The notes under the pieces are model-generated. The model was not told where the DNA came from, searched no databases, and saw only the letters and a program-made list of their open reading frames with translations. 64,000 nt of DNA, taken from positions 930,001-994,000 of the forward strand of contig NZ_CP072549.1 in the NCBI RefSeq assembly GCF_019343495.1, in the 5' to 3' direction. A program made the translations under genes and the position numbers. Below, one piece after another: positions 36,726-46,300 of the stretch; the first letter of the stretch is position 1, and every line of letters starts with the position of its first letter. Origin of the DNA: Acinetobacter lwoffii (lineage in GTDB: Bacteria; Pseudomonadota; Gammaproteobacteria; Pseudomonadales; Moraxellaceae).

Positions 36726-38009
36726 ATGAATATTTTAGTTTTGGGTAATGGTGGTCGTGAACATGCACTTGCATGGAAAATCGCGCAAGATGATAAAGTC
36801 GCAAAAGTATTTGTAGCACCGGGTAATGCAGGTACTGCAACAGAAAATAAATGCGAAAATGTTGCCTTAAATATTTTAGACAATGCTGCGATTATCGACT
36901 TTGCAAAAAGCAATGCAGTTGAACTTGTCATTGTCGGCCCTGAAGCACCACTTGTGAATGGTGTCGTTGATGCTTGCCGTGAAGCAGGTGTAAAAATTTG
37001 GGGTCCTACTCAATTTGCTGCACAGCTTGAAGGCTCTAAAGCATTTGCAAAGCACTTCTTAAAACGTCACAACATTCCAACTGCATTCTATGACGTATTC
37101 ACAGAAGTCGATGCAGCGAAAGCATTTGTAGAAAAAAATGGCGCGCCGATCGTGATCAAGGCCGACGGTCTTGCTGCAGGTAAAGGCGTAATCGTTGCGA
37201 TGACCAACGAAGAAGCATTTGCTGCGATTGATGACATGCTGGCTGGCAACAAATTTGGTGATGCCGGTTCTCGTGTTGTGATTGAAGAGTTCCTTGCTGG
37301 TGAAGAAGCATCTTTCATTTGTATGATTGATGGCGACAACATCTTGCCGATGGCAACTTCTCAAGACCATAAACGTATTTTTGAAGGCGACCAAGGTCCG
37401 AACACTGGCGGTATGGGTGCTTACTCTCCTGCTCCTGTTGTGACGGCTGACGTATTTGAAAAAACCATGAAAGAAGTGATGCGTCCGACTGTTGACGGCA
37501 TGAAAGCAGATGGTCATGTTTACACAGGTTTCTTATACGCAGGCTTGATGATTGATGAACAAGGTCAACCTAAAGTGATCGAGTTTAACTGCCGTTTTGG
37601 TGACCCTGAAACTCAACCAATCATGATGCGTTTAAAATCATCTTTAGTTGATTTGGTTGAAGCTGGTATTGCTGGTAACTTACCTGCGGAAGCTGAATGG
37701 GATGAGCGCAAGACTGTCGGTATCGTACTTGCGTCACGTGGCTACCCTGAAACGTCTAGCAATGGTGATGTGATTTCAGGTTTAGACACTGAAATGGCAG
37801 ATGCGAAAGTGTTCCATGCAGGTACTAAAGCCAATGAAAATGGTGAGATCGTGACTGCTGGTGGTCGTGTACTTTGCGTGACTGCACTGGGTAATACCAT
37901 TGGTGAAGCACAAGCAAAAGCTTTAGAACTTTGCAAAAAAGTGACATTCGACGGCGTTCAATACCGTAAAGATATTGGTTACCGCGCAATTGCTCGTGAA
38001 AATGCTTAA
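36726..38009 (+). CDS. purD: Phosphoribosylamine-glycine ligase
   Basis: 427 residues. ATP-grasp enzyme, second step of purine synthesis. N-terminal LGNGGREHALAWK, ATP-grasp centre with IVIKADGLAAGKGVIVA, DHKRIFEGDQGPNTGGMGAYSPAP and the EFNCRFGDPETQ metal motif. Full length. About 16% of residues are Ala, as usual. Behind purH but separated by two repeat hairpins. Confidence 0.97.
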   Translation: MNILVLGNGGREHALAWKIAQDDKVAKVFVAPGNAGTATENKCENVALNILDNAAIIDFAKSNAVELVIVGPEAPLVNGVVDACREAGVKIWGPTQFAAQLEGSKAFAKHFLKRHNIPTAFYDVFTEVDAAKAFVEKNGAPIVIKADGLAAGKGVIVAMTNEEAFAAIDDMLAGNKFGDAGSRVVIEEFLAGEEASFICMIDGDNILPMATSQDHKRIFEGDQGPNTGGMGAYSPAPVVTADVFEKTMKEVMRPTVDGMKADGHVYTGFLYAGLMIDEQGQPKVIEFNCRFGDPETQPIMMRLKSSLVDLVEAGIAGNLPAEAEWDERKTVGIVLASRGYPETSSNGDVISGLDTEMADAKVFHAGTKANENGEIVTAGGRVLCVTALGNTIGEAQAKALELCKKVTFDGVQYRKDIGYRAIARENA

Positions 38010-38029
38010 TCTAAATTTAGATTAAATAT

Positions 38030-38056
38030 AAAACCCCGATTCGTTCGGGGTTTTTT
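38030..38056 (+). terminator. Terminator of purD
   Basis: AAAACCCCGA / TCGGGGTTTT stem around TTCGT with a T run. Confidence 0.92.
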
Positions 38057-38141
38057 ATTTGCTTATACAATCTACACAACTATTCATACGCCTATAAATA
38101 ATTTACTCTTTTCCACATCACTAAAATAAGATGTTAAATAT

Positions 38142-38867
38142 ATGCATATTTGGAAATACTGCTGGGAATGTAAGCACGATACTCCACAAAATAGATTAAA
38201 TTTGAAAATCTATCCGAGAGCTATTGAAGGCTTTTCAAAAAATATAACTAATAATCAAGCGAAATCTATATGGACTTATAGCATCGATGCTTATCAATTT
38301 ACCCAATGCCAAAAATGCAATGCACCCTCCTTACATATAGATTCATTTCATATAAAAGAGATCGATTTGGATCTTAAACAAAAAGTCACTTCGATTAAAT
38401 CTGATTTAGAAACTTCAGGTAAATCTGATTCTTACCATGTAAAGAGTATGAGCTTTCCTAGATTCAATAGCTCCTTATTGCTAGAGAAAAAATGGTCTTT
38501 CAATCTACCTAAAGATGATATGTTGCTCTTCTTTGAAATCGTTCAAGCTTATGAACAAGGATTATTTATTTTAGCTCTTTCGGGAATTCGAACTCTAGTA
38601 GATAGATACTTAGTAAAAAAGGTAGGCGATAAAGGTGGGTTTGAAACAAAACTAAAAAAAATGTTGGATGACAAACATATTAGTAAGACACAATATGAAA
38701 TATTAAATACGATTATTGAGGGTGGAAATGCTTCTAACCATAGAGGCTTTAGACCTGAAGAGGAAATGGTAAAAACATTTTTAGACGTAGTCGAGGATAT
38801 AATATCTTTGGACTATAAAACGAAACAGTTTAATGAGTTTAAAGAGCAAATCCCTAAACGAAACTAA
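38142..38867 (+). CDS. Zinc-ribbon DUF4145-like protein
   Basis: 241 residues. Two N-terminal cysteine pairs (C7/C10 and C56/C59) should bind a zinc. The C-terminal half resembles DUF4145: IVQAYEQGLFILALSGIRTLVDRYL, then a Lys-rich helix and EGGNASNHRGFRPEEEM, with the NxxxH motif typical of that domain. DUF4145 is found alone and fused to restriction or other defence proteins; its role is not settled. The coding sequence is clearly more AT-rich than neighbours and has many AAA/ATA/TTA codons, suggesting transfer. It starts at ATG 38142 with no obvious ribosome site. Confidence 0.75.
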   Translation: MHIWKYCWECKHDTPQNRLNLKIYPRAIEGFSKNITNNQAKSIWTYSIDAYQFTQCQKCNAPSLHIDSFHIKEIDLDLKQKVTSIKSDLETSGKSDSYHVKSMSFPRFNSSLLLEKKWSFNLPKDDMLLFFEIVQAYEQGLFILALSGIRTLVDRYLVKKVGDKGGFETKLKKMLDDKHISKTQYEILNTIIEGGNASNHRGFRPEEEMVKTFLDVVEDIISLDYKTKQFNEFKEQIPKRN

Positions 38868-38894
38868 AAAATCGTAACCAAATTAAGATACCTA

Positions 38895-39452
38895 ATGACT
38901 ATTCACCTTCAAACCCCTCGCCTGATCCTGCGCCAATGGCAAGAATCCGACACTACCCCATTTATCCAAATGTGTGCAGATGATGAGGTCATGCGCTACT
39001 TCCCTAAAAAACTCGATGCGACTGAGGCAACCGCTTTTCTTGAACGTATTCGTACTGCTATTAAAACGCGTGGATGGGGACTCTTTGCCGTAGAACTCAA
39101 AGCGACAGGCGAATTCATCGGATTTATTGGCTTACACGTACATCCACCTGAATTTGAAATTGCCGATGCACCTGAAATTGGCTGGCGCTTGCTACCGCAA
39201 TACTGGAATCAAGGCTATGCCACTGAAGGAGCCAAAGCGGTACTGAAATATGCTTTTAGAACCCTGCGCCTAGAGAAAGTCATTTCTTTTACTGCCTGCA
39301 TCAACACGCCCTCAGAACGTGTCATGCAAAACATTGGCTTAGAAAAAGTGGGAGAGTTTGATCATCCGCTTGTACCTGCCGATCATATCTTGTGTAGACA
39401 CGTACTCTATGAAAAACAGCGTTCGGATTATCTCTATATTCCCTTTTGTTAA
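38895..39452 (+). CDS. GNAT acetyltransferase, RimJ/RimL type
   Basis: 185 residues. Typical opening LQTPRLILRQWQESD, acetyl-CoA site region with PEIGWRLLPQYWNQGYATEGAKAVLKYAF (motif A, Q/R-x-x-G-x-A) and the INTPSERVMQNIGLEKVGEF ending (motif B). Family members N-acetylate proteins, small molecules or antibiotics; substrate unknown. Base composition is back to that of the surrounding chromosome, unlike the gene before it. Confidence 0.88.
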   Translation: MTIHLQTPRLILRQWQESDTTPFIQMCADDEVMRYFPKKLDATEATAFLERIRTAIKTRGWGLFAVELKATGEFIGFIGLHVHPPEFEIADAPEIGWRLLPQYWNQGYATEGAKAVLKYAFRTLRLEKVISFTACINTPSERVMQNIGLEKVGEFDHPLVPADHILCRHVLYEKQRSDYLYIPFC

Positions 39453-39824
39453 AACAAGCTTGCAGTATCATGACCTGAGGAAACCAAGATCAGATACTGA
39501 CTCGCTTAGTTAATATAAAGGAAAGATTTATCTCGTTAATGATCGAATTTTCTTCATTTCCCAAAAAATCAGATATTTTTTTATATTTATCTATATGCAT
39601 TTTTTATATTTCTATCTTACAAAATCTTATAAAGATCACTATTTAAACACATCCATTAAAACTATATTTTCAATATAAATAATATATTGTTTTAATTAAT
39701 ATTTTCTTTAAAAGATCTTTTTTTTATATTCGACTAAAGAGATAAGCAAGGCTTTTTTATCCAGTATATCGAATATAGATTTATTGCTATGATATCCGCA
39801 ACTTCAGAGCACATAAACCTTGGC

Positions 39825-39874
39825 ATGTACTTATAAAATATCTATTTTCTCTCTCCAAAATAGATCAAGTACAT
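39825..39874. repeat. Nested inverted repeat upstream of metQ
   Basis: Outer arms 39825-39832 and 39867-39874 (8 bp), inner arms 39840-39848 and 39857-39865 (9 bp), with an asymmetric 7/1 internal loop. No T tail, so not a plain terminator. Confidence 0.5.
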
Positions 39875-39893
39875 CAGATTTGGGCTGCCTCTG

Positions 39894-39905
39894 ACTTGAT
39901 CAAGT
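39894..39905. promoter_or_regulatory. 12-bp palindrome upstream of metQ
   Basis: ACTTGATCAAGT, a perfect dyad suitable as an operator for a dimeric repressor or activator. The half GATCAAGT also appears 30 nt upstream at 39863-39870. Confidence 0.35.
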
Positions 39906-40056
39906 TCACCAGAACTGTTGCTGCACGCTTGCATCTTCCGATCTCAAGCCCTCCTCAGCAATGATCAAGCCACCTACTTAGATCGTAATAAAACTCTTAT
40001 TTAACACGATTTAAAAATGCTTATACTTTAGGCAAGAATAGAATTAGGACAATTTC

Positions 40057-40932
40057 ATGAAAAAGTTACTTGGCGTTATCTTGAGTGCCTCTGTATTGAC
40101 TTTAACTGGGTGTGGTAAACAAGAAGCGCCTGCCACTGATGCAGCGCAAAGCAAAGATGCTAATGGTCTTCAAACTGTAACTATGGCTTCGACCGGTTCA
40201 GATGCAGACGTATGGCGTTATATCGCGACCCTGCCTGAAACCAAAGCAGCCGGTATCAAACTTGATGTGAAAAATTTTACTGACTATGTGTCAATGAACA
40301 CGGCAGTAGCCAACAAAGAAATTGATGTGAATGCATTCCAGTCTTATGCCTATATGGTGGCTTACAACGATGCCAACACAGCCAAAATTGTACCTCTATC
40401 TACCACTTATTTAGAGCCAATGGGTATTTACTCAAGCAAAGTGAAATCTTTAAACGAGTTTAAAACTGGTGCAACCATTGCTATTCCTAACGACGGCGCA
40501 AACGAATCACGTGCATTATTACTTTTACAATCAGCAGGTCTGGTTAAGTTAAAAGCTGGTTTTGACAATGTCAAAGGCACAACGTCTGATGTGACCGAAA
40601 ATGCAAAACAAATCGTGATTAAGCCGATTCAAATGGCGACTGCAGTACGCGTAAAAGACGAAGTGGATGCGATTGTGCTGGGCAATACCCTGGCAATGGA
40701 AGGTGGTTTAAACGTATTAAAAGATGCGATTTACTATGAGCCAATTGATCAAAGCACAAAAATGAACGTCAACGTATTAGCGGTTGCAGCAGACCGTCAA
40801 AACGATCCAGTCCTGCAAAAAGTAGGTGCGTTGTATCATACGCCAGCAGTAAAAGCATATGTTGATGAACATTTTGGTGGTACGAAAGTTGCGGTAAACA
40901 AACCGGTGACGTATTTAACTGAATCAAAATAG
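40057..40932 (+). CDS. metQ: Methionine-binding lipoprotein MetQ
   Basis: 291 residues. Signal peptide with lipobox LTGC (C19), then the NlpA/MetQ fold: VTMASTGSDADVWRYI, DYVSMNTAVANKEIDVNAFQ and IAIPNDGANESRALLLLQ, all close to known D/L-methionine binders. Captures methionine for MetNI. Here it is the first gene, whereas E. coli has metN-metI-metQ. A terminator between metQ and metN probably keeps binding protein in excess. Confidence 0.93.
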   Translation: MKKLLGVILSASVLTLTGCGKQEAPATDAAQSKDANGLQTVTMASTGSDADVWRYIATLPETKAAGIKLDVKNFTDYVSMNTAVANKEIDVNAFQSYAYMVAYNDANTAKIVPLSTTYLEPMGIYSSKVKSLNEFKTGATIAIPNDGANESRALLLLQSAGLVKLKAGFDNVKGTTSDVTENAKQIVIKPIQMATAVRVKDEVDAIVLGNTLAMEGGLNVLKDAIYYEPIDQSTKMNVNVLAVAADRQNDPVLQKVGALYHTPAVKAYVDEHFGGTKVAVNKPVTYLTESK

Positions 40933-40951
40933 TACTATAATAGACTTTTAG

Positions 40952-40984
40952 AACAGGCAAGGACGATTTCTTGCCTGTTTTTTT
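40952..40984 (+). terminator. Terminator between metQ and metN
   Basis: AACAGGCAAG / CTTGCCTGTT 10-bp stem, 8-nt loop, long T run. It lies 25 nt before the metN ATG, so readthrough or a separate promoter must supply metNI. Confidence 0.88.
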
Positions 40985-41008
40985 ATCCGTGATGCAGTTT
41001 TTGACACT

Positions 41009-42034
41009 ATGATTGAATTTAAAGATATTTCAAAACAGTATGAGCTTAAGGGTCAAACCTTGCATGCCTTGAATCAGATTAATCTTCAGATTCCAACCGG
41101 CAGTATTTTTGGCATCATCGGTTATAGTGGTGCCGGTAAAAGCACCCTCATCCGTCTGATCAACCTGCTTGAGCGCCCAAGCTCAGGCCGGATTATCATT
41201 AACGGAACAGATTTTACCGCACTGGATGCCAAAGCATTGCGTCAAGAACGTGCCAGCATCGGCATGATTTTCCAGCATTTCAATTTAATGCAAACCAAAA
41301 CCGTAGCAGCCAATATCGAAATGCCCATGAAACTCCTGGGCTGGAGCAAGGCAGAACGGGAAAAACGCCTCGAAGAATTATTAGACTTTATTGACCTGAA
41401 ACATAAACGTCATGCTTTTCCAGATGAATTGTCTGGCGGTCAAAAGCAGCGTGTTGGTATTGCCCGTGCCCTTGCCAATCATCCAAAAATTTTACTCTGT
41501 GATGAAGCGACTTCTGCACTTGATCCACAAACCACCAAATCTGTTCTACAGCTACTTAAAAAAATTAATGAAGAACAAGGCATCACCATTGTTATGGTTA
41601 CCCATGAAATGGATGTAATTGAAACCGTGTGTGATTATGTCGCCGTGATGGAAAAAGGTGATGTGATTGAAACCGGCAGTACCTTACAAATATTCAGTCA
41701 GCCCCAGCACCCGACGACCAAGAATTTTATTCAGACCGTATTACAGCAGCATTTACCAGTCAATATTCTGAATAATCTGGAAAACCAGAATCACAACAGT
41801 ATTTATTGCCTGAAATTCCTTGGTAGCTCGGCACAGGAAACCGTGATTCAAGCGGTGATTAAACAGTTTGATATCAGTTTAAATATTCTGTTTGCCAATA
41901 TGACCGAAATTAATGGCACGGTGATTGGCCAGATGTTTATTCAGCTACTGGGTGATGTACAAGAAATTCAAGCAGCAATAAAATTCCTTGAACAACACGG
42001 CGTGCAAGTCGATCAGGCGGGAGTACAGGCATGA
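41009..42034 (+). CDS. metN: Methionine ABC transporter ATPase MetN
   Basis: 341 residues. Walker A GYSGAGKST at 38-46, signature LSGGQKQRVGIARAL, Walker B ILLCDEATSALD and the VTHEMD switch. The C-terminal NIL domain (about 265-341) is the methionine-sensing regulatory part that gives trans-inhibition. Overlaps metI by 4 nt (ATGA). Confidence 0.95.
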   Translation: MIEFKDISKQYELKGQTLHALNQINLQIPTGSIFGIIGYSGAGKSTLIRLINLLERPSSGRIIINGTDFTALDAKALRQERASIGMIFQHFNLMQTKTVAANIEMPMKLLGWSKAEREKRLEELLDFIDLKHKRHAFPDELSGGQKQRVGIARALANHPKILLCDEATSALDPQTTKSVLQLLKKINEEQGITIVMVTHEMDVIETVCDYVAVMEKGDVIETGSTLQIFSQPQHPTTKNFIQTVLQQHLPVNILNNLENQNHNSIYCLKFLGSSAQETVIQAVIKQFDISLNILFANMTEINGTVIGQMFIQLLGDVQEIQAAIKFLEQHGVQVDQAGVQA

Positions 42035-42726
42035 GAGATTTGATTGTACAGTGGCTAACAACGATCACGGCACCGTTCTGGAAAAGCTCCCTGTCGATAG
42101 ATCAGTTCGTGACAGCATTGCAAGAAACCTTTCATATGGTGTTCTTCGCGATGCTGTTTGGCTGTATCTGGGGCTTCATTCAGGCGATTACCCTACTGGT
42201 GACCCGTCCGAATGGGATTCTGCCGAATCGTGTGATTTATCACGGTCTCAATCCGATTGTGAATGCGCTACGTTCATTGCCGTTTATTATCTTGCTGATT
42301 GCAGTCATTCCACTGACCAAGTTAATCGTCGGCACATCAATTGGTACATGGGCAGCGATTGTTCCATTGACCATTTATGTCGGCCCATACATTGGTCGCC
42401 TGATTGAAACATCTTTGCTTGAAGTGAATGAAGGTATTATCGAATCTGCCCAAGCAATGGGCGCGACGCCAATGCAAATTATCTTTAAGTTTATTCTGCC
42501 GGAAGCGCGTAGCTCACTGATTCTAAACTTGACTACTGCTACCATCAGTTTGATTGGTGCAACGGCAATGGCCGGTGCTGTGGGTGCGGGTGGTATTGGT
42601 GACTTAGCGATTTCTTATGGTTATCAGCGTTTTGATACCTCTGTGGTCATCATGACGGTGATTGTATTACTGATTCTGGTGCAGATTGTACAAAGCCTCG
42701 GCGACTGGTTATCCCGACTTCGTTAA
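42031..42726 (+). CDS. metI: Methionine ABC transporter permease MetI
   Basis: 231 residues, about five membrane segments. Coupling-helix EAA motif in ESAQAMGATPMQIIFKFILPEA, and ATAMAGAVGAGGIGDLA near the C terminus, characteristic of MetI. N terminus a little longer than in E. coli. Inner membrane, pairs with MetN. Confidence 0.95.
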   Translation: MRDLIVQWLTTITAPFWKSSLSIDQFVTALQETFHMVFFAMLFGCIWGFIQAITLLVTRPNGILPNRVIYHGLNPIVNALRSLPFIILLIAVIPLTKLIVGTSIGTWAAIVPLTIYVGPYIGRLIETSLLEVNEGIIESAQAMGATPMQIIFKFILPEARSSLILNLTTATISLIGATAMAGAVGAGGIGDLAISYGYQRFDTSVVIMTVIVLLILVQIVQSLGDWLSRLR

Positions 42727-42747
42727 GCTAGTTTTTTATGTATGAAT

Positions 42748-42770
42748 AAAGCCCTCTTTTTGAGGGTTTT
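42748..42770 (+). terminator. Terminator of metNI
   Basis: AAAGCCCTC / GAGGGTTTT stem (one G-U) with a TTTTT loop and T run. Confidence 0.82.
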
Positions 42771-42843
42771 ATTGTTTTTAATACTTACGAACCCTTTCTC
42801 ATTATTTCAAAATAAAGTCCTGCAACTATTTGATACGTACCAC

Positions 42844-42934
42844 GGCGACAGGAAGTCGCCCTTTGGCTTGTGATATATGGACATATCATCAAGCTAACAA
42901 AAGATTTTTGTTACTTTTGATCTTTCAAAAGTAA
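42844..42934 (+). repeat. Three-hairpin GGA-loop element, copy A (possible CsrA-binding RNA)
   Basis: Hairpin 1: GGCGAC-AGGAA-GTCGCC (42844-42860). Hairpin 2: GCTTG+TGATAT, loop ATGGAC, ATATCA, a bulged T, CAAGC (42866-42894). Hairpin 3: TTACTTTTGA-TCTT-TCAAAAGTAA (42911-42934). The first two loops expose GGA at the tip of a stem, as in CsrA/RsmA sites. The spacer before hairpin 3 ends in TTTTTG. Confidence 0.6.
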
Positions 42935-43086
42935 AAGAAGAATTTTAATTATTAACTTTTATCAGCTCTAAATCGTTTACTTTCTGAAACTTTAACTTTT
43001 CTAATCAAGTTATTTATTCTAAGCCTCATTAAAGCTTTTTGTTTAAATATTAGAAAGAGCAAACTTCAACTATTTATAGTTTTCTC

Positions 43087-43177
43087 TTACTTTTGACTGG
43101 GCAAAAGTAACAAAACCCCTTTGTTGATCTGATGGCACTTCCTTGTGCCACAGATCAACTGGCGACATCCATGTCGC
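43087..43177 (-). repeat. Three-hairpin GGA-loop element, copy B (inverted)
   Basis: On the minus strand, hairpin 1 is GCGAC-ATGGAT-GTCGC (43177-43162), hairpin 2 is GTTGATCTG+T+GGCAC, loop AAGGAA, GTGCC+AT+CAGATCAAC (43159-43123), hairpin 3 is TTACTTTTG-CCCAGT-CAAAAGTAA (43110-43087). Order and spacing equal copy A (both 91 nt long), but the stems of hairpin 2 share no sequence with copy A, so pairing is conserved while bases change. Confidence 0.6.
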
Positions 43178-43345
43178 TAGTCAGAAATTCAATTTCGGTT
43201 AACAATCCCATCTCGTTATAGAGATGAACAAAGCCCCAAATCAAGATTTAATTAAAATCTAAAAGTTCAGCATTTCCCCTCATTTTCAAACTGAAACAAT
43301 AAATCCCATGTTAAACTATTCAATGGTTTTAGCAGGGACTCATCT

Positions 43346-46300
43346 ATGCACTTTGTTCATCTTGGTATTCATACAGAATTTTCGATTACTGAATCCATCG
43401 TACGGATACCTGACTTGGTCAAAGCTGCCGAAGAAGAACAGATGCCTGCCCTTGCGCTCACGGATCTTTCTAACCTGCATGCTGCCGTCAAGTTCTATGG
43501 CAAATGTCTGAGCAAACGCATCAAGCCGATTCTGGGTTCTGAAATTCGCCTGAATGATGCCGAACATCGCATGACCTTATTGGCCATGACCAATACCGGC
43601 TGGCGTAATTTGACTGAATTAGTATCTGAAGGCTTTATCAGTGGCCAGCAACTGGATATTCCCTGCGTTCAAAAACAATGGATTTTAAATCAGCCTGAGG
43701 ACATGATTGCCCTGCTCGGCATGCATTCCGATGTCGGCAAAATGCTGATGAGTTCAAATCCGCAAAAAGCGGAACCGCTGCTAGAAGAATGGGTCGAAAA
43801 ATTTGGTAATCGTGTTTATCTTGCCCTGACCCGTACCAATCGTCCGGATGAAGATAACTTTATTCTGGAAGCCGTTAAGCTGGCAAAAAAATACAATATC
43901 GGTGTGGTCGCACATAATGATGTGCATTTCATGACCCGTGAAGATTATGAAGCGCATGAAGCACGGGTATGTATTGCAGATGGTTATGTGCTTGGTGACA
44001 ACCGCCGCCCTAAAACCTATTCACCTGAACAATATTTCAAATCTGCTGAAGAAATGACAGCGCTGTTCTCGGATATTCCATCTGCGATTGAGAACACCTA
44101 TCACATTGCCAAACGCTGTAATGTGACGCTGCAACTGGGCAAATACTTCCTGCCTGATTATCCGATTCCTGAAGGTCATACCATTGATACCTTCTTTGCA
44201 CACTTGTCCAAAGAAGGTCTGGAAGAACGCCTGAATTTCCTGTATCCGCCTGAACAACGTGATGAAGACTGGCCAGAAATCCGCAAGCCTTATGATGAGC
44301 GTATCGAATACGAGATTAACATCATTAACTCGATGGGATTCCCGGGCTACTTCCTGATCGTGATGGACTTCATTCAGTGGTCGAAAAGTAACGGCGTTCC
44401 GGTCGGTCCGGGCCGTGGTTCGGGTGCAGGTTCACTGGTCGCCTATAGCTTAAAAATTACCGATCTTGACCCGCTGCGTTATGAACTGCTGTTCGAACGT
44501 TTCCTGAACCCGGAACGTGTTTCGATGCCCGACTTCGACGTCGATTTCTGTATCGCAGGCCGTGACCGCGTGATTGACTATGTAGCACGTACCTATGGCC
44601 GTGATGCGGTCTCCCAGATTGCAACATTCGGCACTATGGCGGCCAAAGGTGCGATTCGTGATGTTGCGCGCGTTTTGGGTAAATCTTATGGCTTGGCGGA
44701 TCGTATCTCGAAAATGATTCCGACCAAGCCTTTAGGTCTAAGCCTGCTTGAGTCACTAGAAGCTGAACCCCAGCTTAAAGATATCGTCACCAATCCATCC
44801 AATCCAGACCATGACGATGCAGCCGAAATCTGGGAAATGGCACTAAAACTGGAAGGTATTACCCGAAACACCGGTAAACACGCCGGTGGTGTAGTCATCT
44901 CACCTACCAAAATTACCGATTTCTCTGCAGTCATGTGTGATGCCGATGGTACCGGACGCGTGGCACAGTTCGATAAAGACGATGTTGAATCTGCAGGTCT
45001 GGTGAAGTTTGACTTCTTGGGTCTGCGTAACCTGACCGTGATTGAAGATGCGGTTAAAAATATTAATAAACGCATCAAATCTGACCAGCCTTTAGACATT
45101 GCCTATATCCCGCTTGAAGATAAAGCCGCATATCTGGTCTTTGCCAATGCCAACACCACTGCGGTATTCCAGTTTGAATCCGTGGGCATGAAGAAGATGC
45201 TGAAAGAGGCACGCCCAAGCAAATTTGAAGAAATTATTGCTTTCGTGTCGCTGTACCGTCCAGGCCCGATGGATCTGATTCCTGACTTTATTCACCGGAT
45301 GCATGGTGGCGATTTTGAATATCTGCATCCATTGCTTGAAGGCGTGCTAGAACCCACCTACGGGATTATGGTGTATCAGGAACAGGTAATGCAGGCTGCA
45401 CAGTACTGTGCCGGCTATACCCTTGGTGGTGCGGACTTGTTACGTCGGGCCATGGGTAAGAAAAAACCGGAAGAAATGGTCAAACAGCGCCAGATCTTTA
45501 TTGAAGGTGCATCGAAAAAAGACATTGATGAAGCCACCGCCAACCATATCTTCGACTATATGGAAAAGTTTGCCGGCTATGGTTTTAACAAATCGCATGC
45601 GGCTGCCTATGCTTTGGTTGCTTATCAGACTGCATGGCTGAAAGCGCATTATCCGGCAGAATTCCTGTCTGCGGTATTGACCTCGGAGATGCAGAACACC
45701 GACAACGTGGTATTCCTGATTGATGACTGTCGCAAGAATAATCTGGAAGTTTTGCCGCCGTCAGTGAATATGTCGCTGTATCAATTCCATGCCATTGATG
45801 AGCAAACCATTGTCTATGGTCTGGGTGCGATCAAAGGCGTTGGTGAAGCGGCGATGCAGTCGGTGATTGACTCGCGTGCGCAAGAAGGTCCATTCCGTGA
45901 CTTGTTTGATTTCTGTCACCGTATTGATCTGAAAAAAATCAATAAGCGTACTCTGGAAGCACTGATTCGTTCAGGTGCATTGGATTGCTTAGGCATTGAC
46001 CGCGCCGACCTGATGGCGCAACTGCCTGAAGCGGTTCAAGCTGCGGAACAGGCACGTTCCAATCGTGAAACCGGCATCATGGACCTGTTTGGCGAAGTGG
46101 AAGAAGTTCAGCGCAAGCCATCTAAGCCAGTCAAACCATGGGCAGATGAAGTTCGTCTGAAAGGTGAAAAAGATACACTTGGTCTGTATTTAACCGGTCA
46201 CCCGATTGATGTGTATCGCAATGAACTGAAAGCCTTTGTGCCTAGTCAGATCAATGAGCTGACGCCGACCCGCCGTGGCGTGAACACCGTGTTTGCAGGA

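Larger units (their letters stand above)
39453..40056. other. 604-bp AT-rich gap before metQ
   Basis: No convincing gene. A stretch near 39540-39760 is extremely AT-rich. At 39825-39874 lies a nested hairpin: ATGTACTT outside with AAGTACAT, and ATCTATTTT/AAAATAGAT inside around CTCTCTCC. At 39894-39905 there is a perfect 12-bp palindrome ACTTGATCAAGT. These could be regulatory sites for metQNI. No known methionine riboswitch pattern was recognised. Confidence 0.5.
42771..43345. other. Gap between metNI terminator and dnaE
   Basis: About 575 bp with no gene. It contains two inverted copies of a three-hairpin element (42844-42934 and 43087-43177), 152 bp of AT-rich sequence between them, and a small hairpin CATCTC-GTTATA-GAGATG at 43209-43226. 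The dnaE promoter should lie in the last 130 bp; none is clear. Confidence 0.7.

Noticed and set aside
39539..39679. 46-residue hydrophobic frame in the gap before metQ
   Set aside because: The region is so AT-rich that Phe/Ile/Tyr/Lys peptides arise by chance. The possible ribosome site is too far from the ATG.
39780..40056. SAM or methionine riboswitch before metQ
   Set aside because: Helices and core motifs of known S-box-type riboswitches were not found. The hairpins present do not match, and the group is not known to use them.
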